Shown here: one piece after another, positions 63,677 through 64,000 of the stretch
Position numbering within the stretch: the first letter of the stretch is position 1
How the letters are laid out: each line of letters begins with the position of its first letter
Source: Acidihalobacter yilgarnensis
GTDB taxonomy: Bacteria; Pseudomonadota; Gammaproteobacteria; DSM-5130; Acidihalobacteraceae
Reading direction: 5' to 3'
Assembly (NCBI RefSeq): GCF_001753245.1
Contig: NZ_CP017415.1
Span: 2,136,501-2,200,500 of the forward strand
DNA length: 64,000 nt
Made by a program: the position numbers and the translations under genes
The notes under the pieces: generated by a model
Database searches by the model: none
What the model was told of the DNA's origin: nothing
The model's input: only the letters and a program-made list of their open reading frames with translations

Positions 63677-64000
63677 CTACGCCTTCACGCTGAACATGCG
63701 TGAATACGTGAAGGGATAAACCCCCGGATCGGCAAACACGTTACCGGGGCGACCCTCTATGTGCTTGCTGTGCATGGTGAAATCCACTTGGTTGAACACC
63801 GGAACCCAGGGCGCGTCGTGCATGACGGCACTGAAGATTTTCTTGTACAGAGCCATACGCTCATTGTGCTGATCGGCCTTGTACATACCGTCGGCCTTGG
63901 CCGCCAGTTGATCCAGTTTCGGATTTTTGTAGAACGCCCAGTTCCAGCCACCCTTGATCGCACTACTGCTGCCCAGGATGGGGCCGTAGAAATCCGAGGG
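63677..64000 (-). CDS. ABC transporter substrate-binding protein, family 5 (C-terminal part)
   Basis: The frame is open to the window edge, so the N-terminus with signal peptide lies outside. The visible 107 residues (SDFYGPILGSSSAIKGGWNW; QHNERMALYKKIFSAVMHDA, then PWVPVFNQVDFTMHSKHIEG; FTYSRMFSVKA) match the C-terminal lobe of dipeptide/oligopeptide/nickel-type SBP_bac_5 proteins. It gives specificity to the DppBCDF-like transporter; the ligand cannot be read from this part, but the amidase and amidohydrolase in the operon suggest an amide or small peptide. Confidence 0.9.
   Translation of the reverse strand, partial: PSDFYGPILGSSSAIKGGWNWAFYKNPKLDQLAAKADGMYKADQHNERMALYKKIFSAVMHDAPWVPVFNQVDFTMHSKHIEGRPGNVFADPGVYPFTYSRMFSVKA

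Overview
This is a patchwork chromosomal segment, probably from an acidophilic, sulfur- or iron-oxidising gammaproteobacterium of the Acidithiobacillus / Acidihalobacter / Acidiferrobacter kind. That placement is inference. It rests on a fused DoxD-DoxA thiosulfate:quinone oxidoreductase, a glucoamylase-glucose dehydrogenase operon, glycogen phosphorylase with a gnd-zwf-tal-pgi sugar cluster, a PEP-CTERM protein, DUF3309/DUF3096 small proteins and a dense load of IS debris. No rRNA or ribosomal gene is present to fix the taxon.

Layout. 1-10 kb: end of a PIN-domain toxin gene, a phosphohexomutase homologue that has lost its catalytic motifs, and IS630, IS66 and IS5 elements with a decayed DUF899 gene. 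10-11.5 kb: DUF488, hemerythrin and a frameshifted NsrR-type regulator, which suggests nitric-oxide/oxygen stress. 11.6-19.3 kb, minus strand: histidine phosphatase, glycogen phosphorylase, gnd, zwf, then tal with an internal amber codon and a pgi gene cut to its first 85 codons. 19.5-27.4 kb: CBS protein, ArsR regulator, a Sel1 gene with an in-frame stop, a 1220-residue GAF/GGDEF/globin/EAL c-di-GMP protein and DsbB.

27.9-41.15 kb is an integrated conjugative or mobilisable element. It has an oriT-like inverted-repeat region, a ribbon-helix-helix protein, a VirD4/TrwB coupling protein, a TrwC-type MOBF relaxase-helicase, a DotA/TraY membrane protein, a RadC-family protein, a HigBA-like toxin-antitoxin pair, an uncharacterised 298-residue cargo protein and a tyrosine integrase. 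It ends in a 3' fragment of tRNA-Asn followed by a terminator. The order oriT-RHH-T4CP-relaxase matches the trwABC module of plasmid R388, but the TraY homologue belongs to the IncI/type IVB lineage.

41.2-52.8 kb: a decayed Crp/Fnr gene, two tiny membrane proteins, a tightly coupled starch-to-gluconate operon (GH15, SDR, GMC, MFS), a decayed second gnd-zwf pair and doxDA. 53-58 kb: IS30, two IS3 and IS5 remnants around a PEP-CTERM gene. 58-64 kb: an amide/peptide uptake and hydrolysis operon read on the minus strand (substrate-binding protein, two ATPases, two permeases, acetamidase/formamidase, isochorismatase-like hydrolase), cut by the window edge.

The strongest theme is genome decay by IS activity and point mutation of duplicated central-carbon genes (two gnd-zwf loci, one intact and one ruined; tal and pgi broken), beside a compact mobile element with several undescribed parts. 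I found no CRISPR array.
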